6,301 nucleotides of DNA, from assembly GCA_003446315.1 (NCBI GenBank), contig DMBA01000380.1, forward strand, positions 1 to 6,301, read 5' to 3'. The stretch is from Ruminococcus sp. (GTDB taxonomy: Bacteria; Bacillota; Clostridia; Oscillospirales; Ruminococcaceae). The position numbers and the translations under genes are program-made. This document shows positions 6,126 through 6,301 of this stretch, piece by piece; within the stretch, counting starts at the first letter, position 1; every line of letters begins with the position of its first letter. Below the pieces are notes generated by a model. The model saw only the letters and a list, made by a program, of their open reading frames with translations, made no database searches and was not told the origin of the DNA.

Positions 6126-6301
6126 ATGCAGTATAAAGAATACGGTCACAGCCGCGAAAAGACAATTCTGCTGCTTCACGGCGGCGGGCTGTCATGGTGG
6201 AATTACCGCGAAGCAGCAGAAATGCTGAAAAATACATATCATATTATCATACCGGTTCTGGACGGACACGCGGGAAGCGACCGGCATTTTACATCAATCG
6301 A
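6126..6301 (+). CDS. Alpha/beta-hydrolase fold protein, N-terminal part
   Basis: Only the first 58 codons are in the window; the gene runs off the 3' edge. It begins MQYKEYGHSREKTILLLHGGG. The LLLHGGG.SWWNYR pattern (residues 16-28) is the alpha/beta-hydrolase first strand and oxyanion-hole loop. IIIPVLDGHAGSD (about 41-53) matches the next strand and the DGHG-like turn common in this superfamily. The nucleophile Ser, the acid and the catalytic His would lie downstream, so activity and substrate cannot be judged. The start is supported by AGGAAG (6115-6120) five bases before the ATG. It is separated from folD by the repeat and the possible remnant, so it is probably its own unit; I found no clear promoter (TATGAT at 5999-6004 lacks a -35). 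Confidence 0.85.
   Translation, partial: MQYKEYGHSREKTILLLHGGGLSWWNYREAAEMLKNTYHIIIPVLDGHAGSDRHFTSI

Noticed and set aside
4979..6127. Long open frame of 382 codons on the minus strand opposite folD
   Set aside because: It is antisense to a clear folD, its translation is Cys/His-rich without any family motif, and it runs through the GC-rich repeat; it is a by-product of codon bias on the other strand.

Overview
The window reads as a chromosomal segment of a Gram-positive, Clostridia-type bacterium, most likely a gut Oscillospiraceae/Ruminococcus relative. The reasons are a split M16 peptidase pair of the Firmicutes YmfF/YmfH type, a clostridial-style Lgt, a BspA-like leucine-rich-repeat protein, an even-to-slightly-high GC content by eye, strong AGGAGG-type ribosome binding sites, and a GC-rich intergenic repeat of a kind I associate with that group. 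The lineage is an inference; there is no rRNA or other marker here. Every gene I can support lies on the + strand.

Region 1 (1-3693) is a tight three-gene operon: the 3' part of a ymfF-like M16 subunit (cut by the window edge), the ymfH-like M16 subunit with the zinc-binding HxxEH motif (4-base ATGA overlap), and lgt, prolipoprotein diacylglyceryl transferase, with an unusual acidic/alanine-rich C-terminal tail of about 100 residues. It ends at a strong intrinsic terminator. The two M16 proteins look complementary: one has the metal site, the other has the R/Y substrate-binding pair, so they probably work as one heterodimeric peptidase.

Region 2 (3694-5062) starts with a convincing extended -10 promoter and encodes a 320-residue protein combining a four-cysteine zinc ribbon, five 23-residue BspA-type LRR_5 repeats and a C-terminal CFI-box domain of unknown function. 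A perfect Shine-Dalgarno inside its 3' end and an ATGA overlap lead into a very short ORF that runs through a six-G tract. A one-base shift there would extend it from 34 to 69 residues, so it may be a frameshifted or decayed small gene. About 130 bases without a recognisable gene precede folD.

Region 3 (5063-6301) holds complete folD (one-carbon/folate metabolism), a GC-rich inverted-repeat element, an orphan open stretch resembling the 3' end of a lost gene, and the N-terminal 58 codons of an alpha/beta-hydrolase that runs off the window.

Most of the content is ordinary housekeeping. The least explained parts are the zinc ribbon-LRR-CFI-box protein with its translationally coupled mini-ORF, the Lgt tail, and the repeat-plus-remnant interval after folD. 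I saw no tRNA, rRNA, CRISPR array, insertion sequence or known riboswitch.
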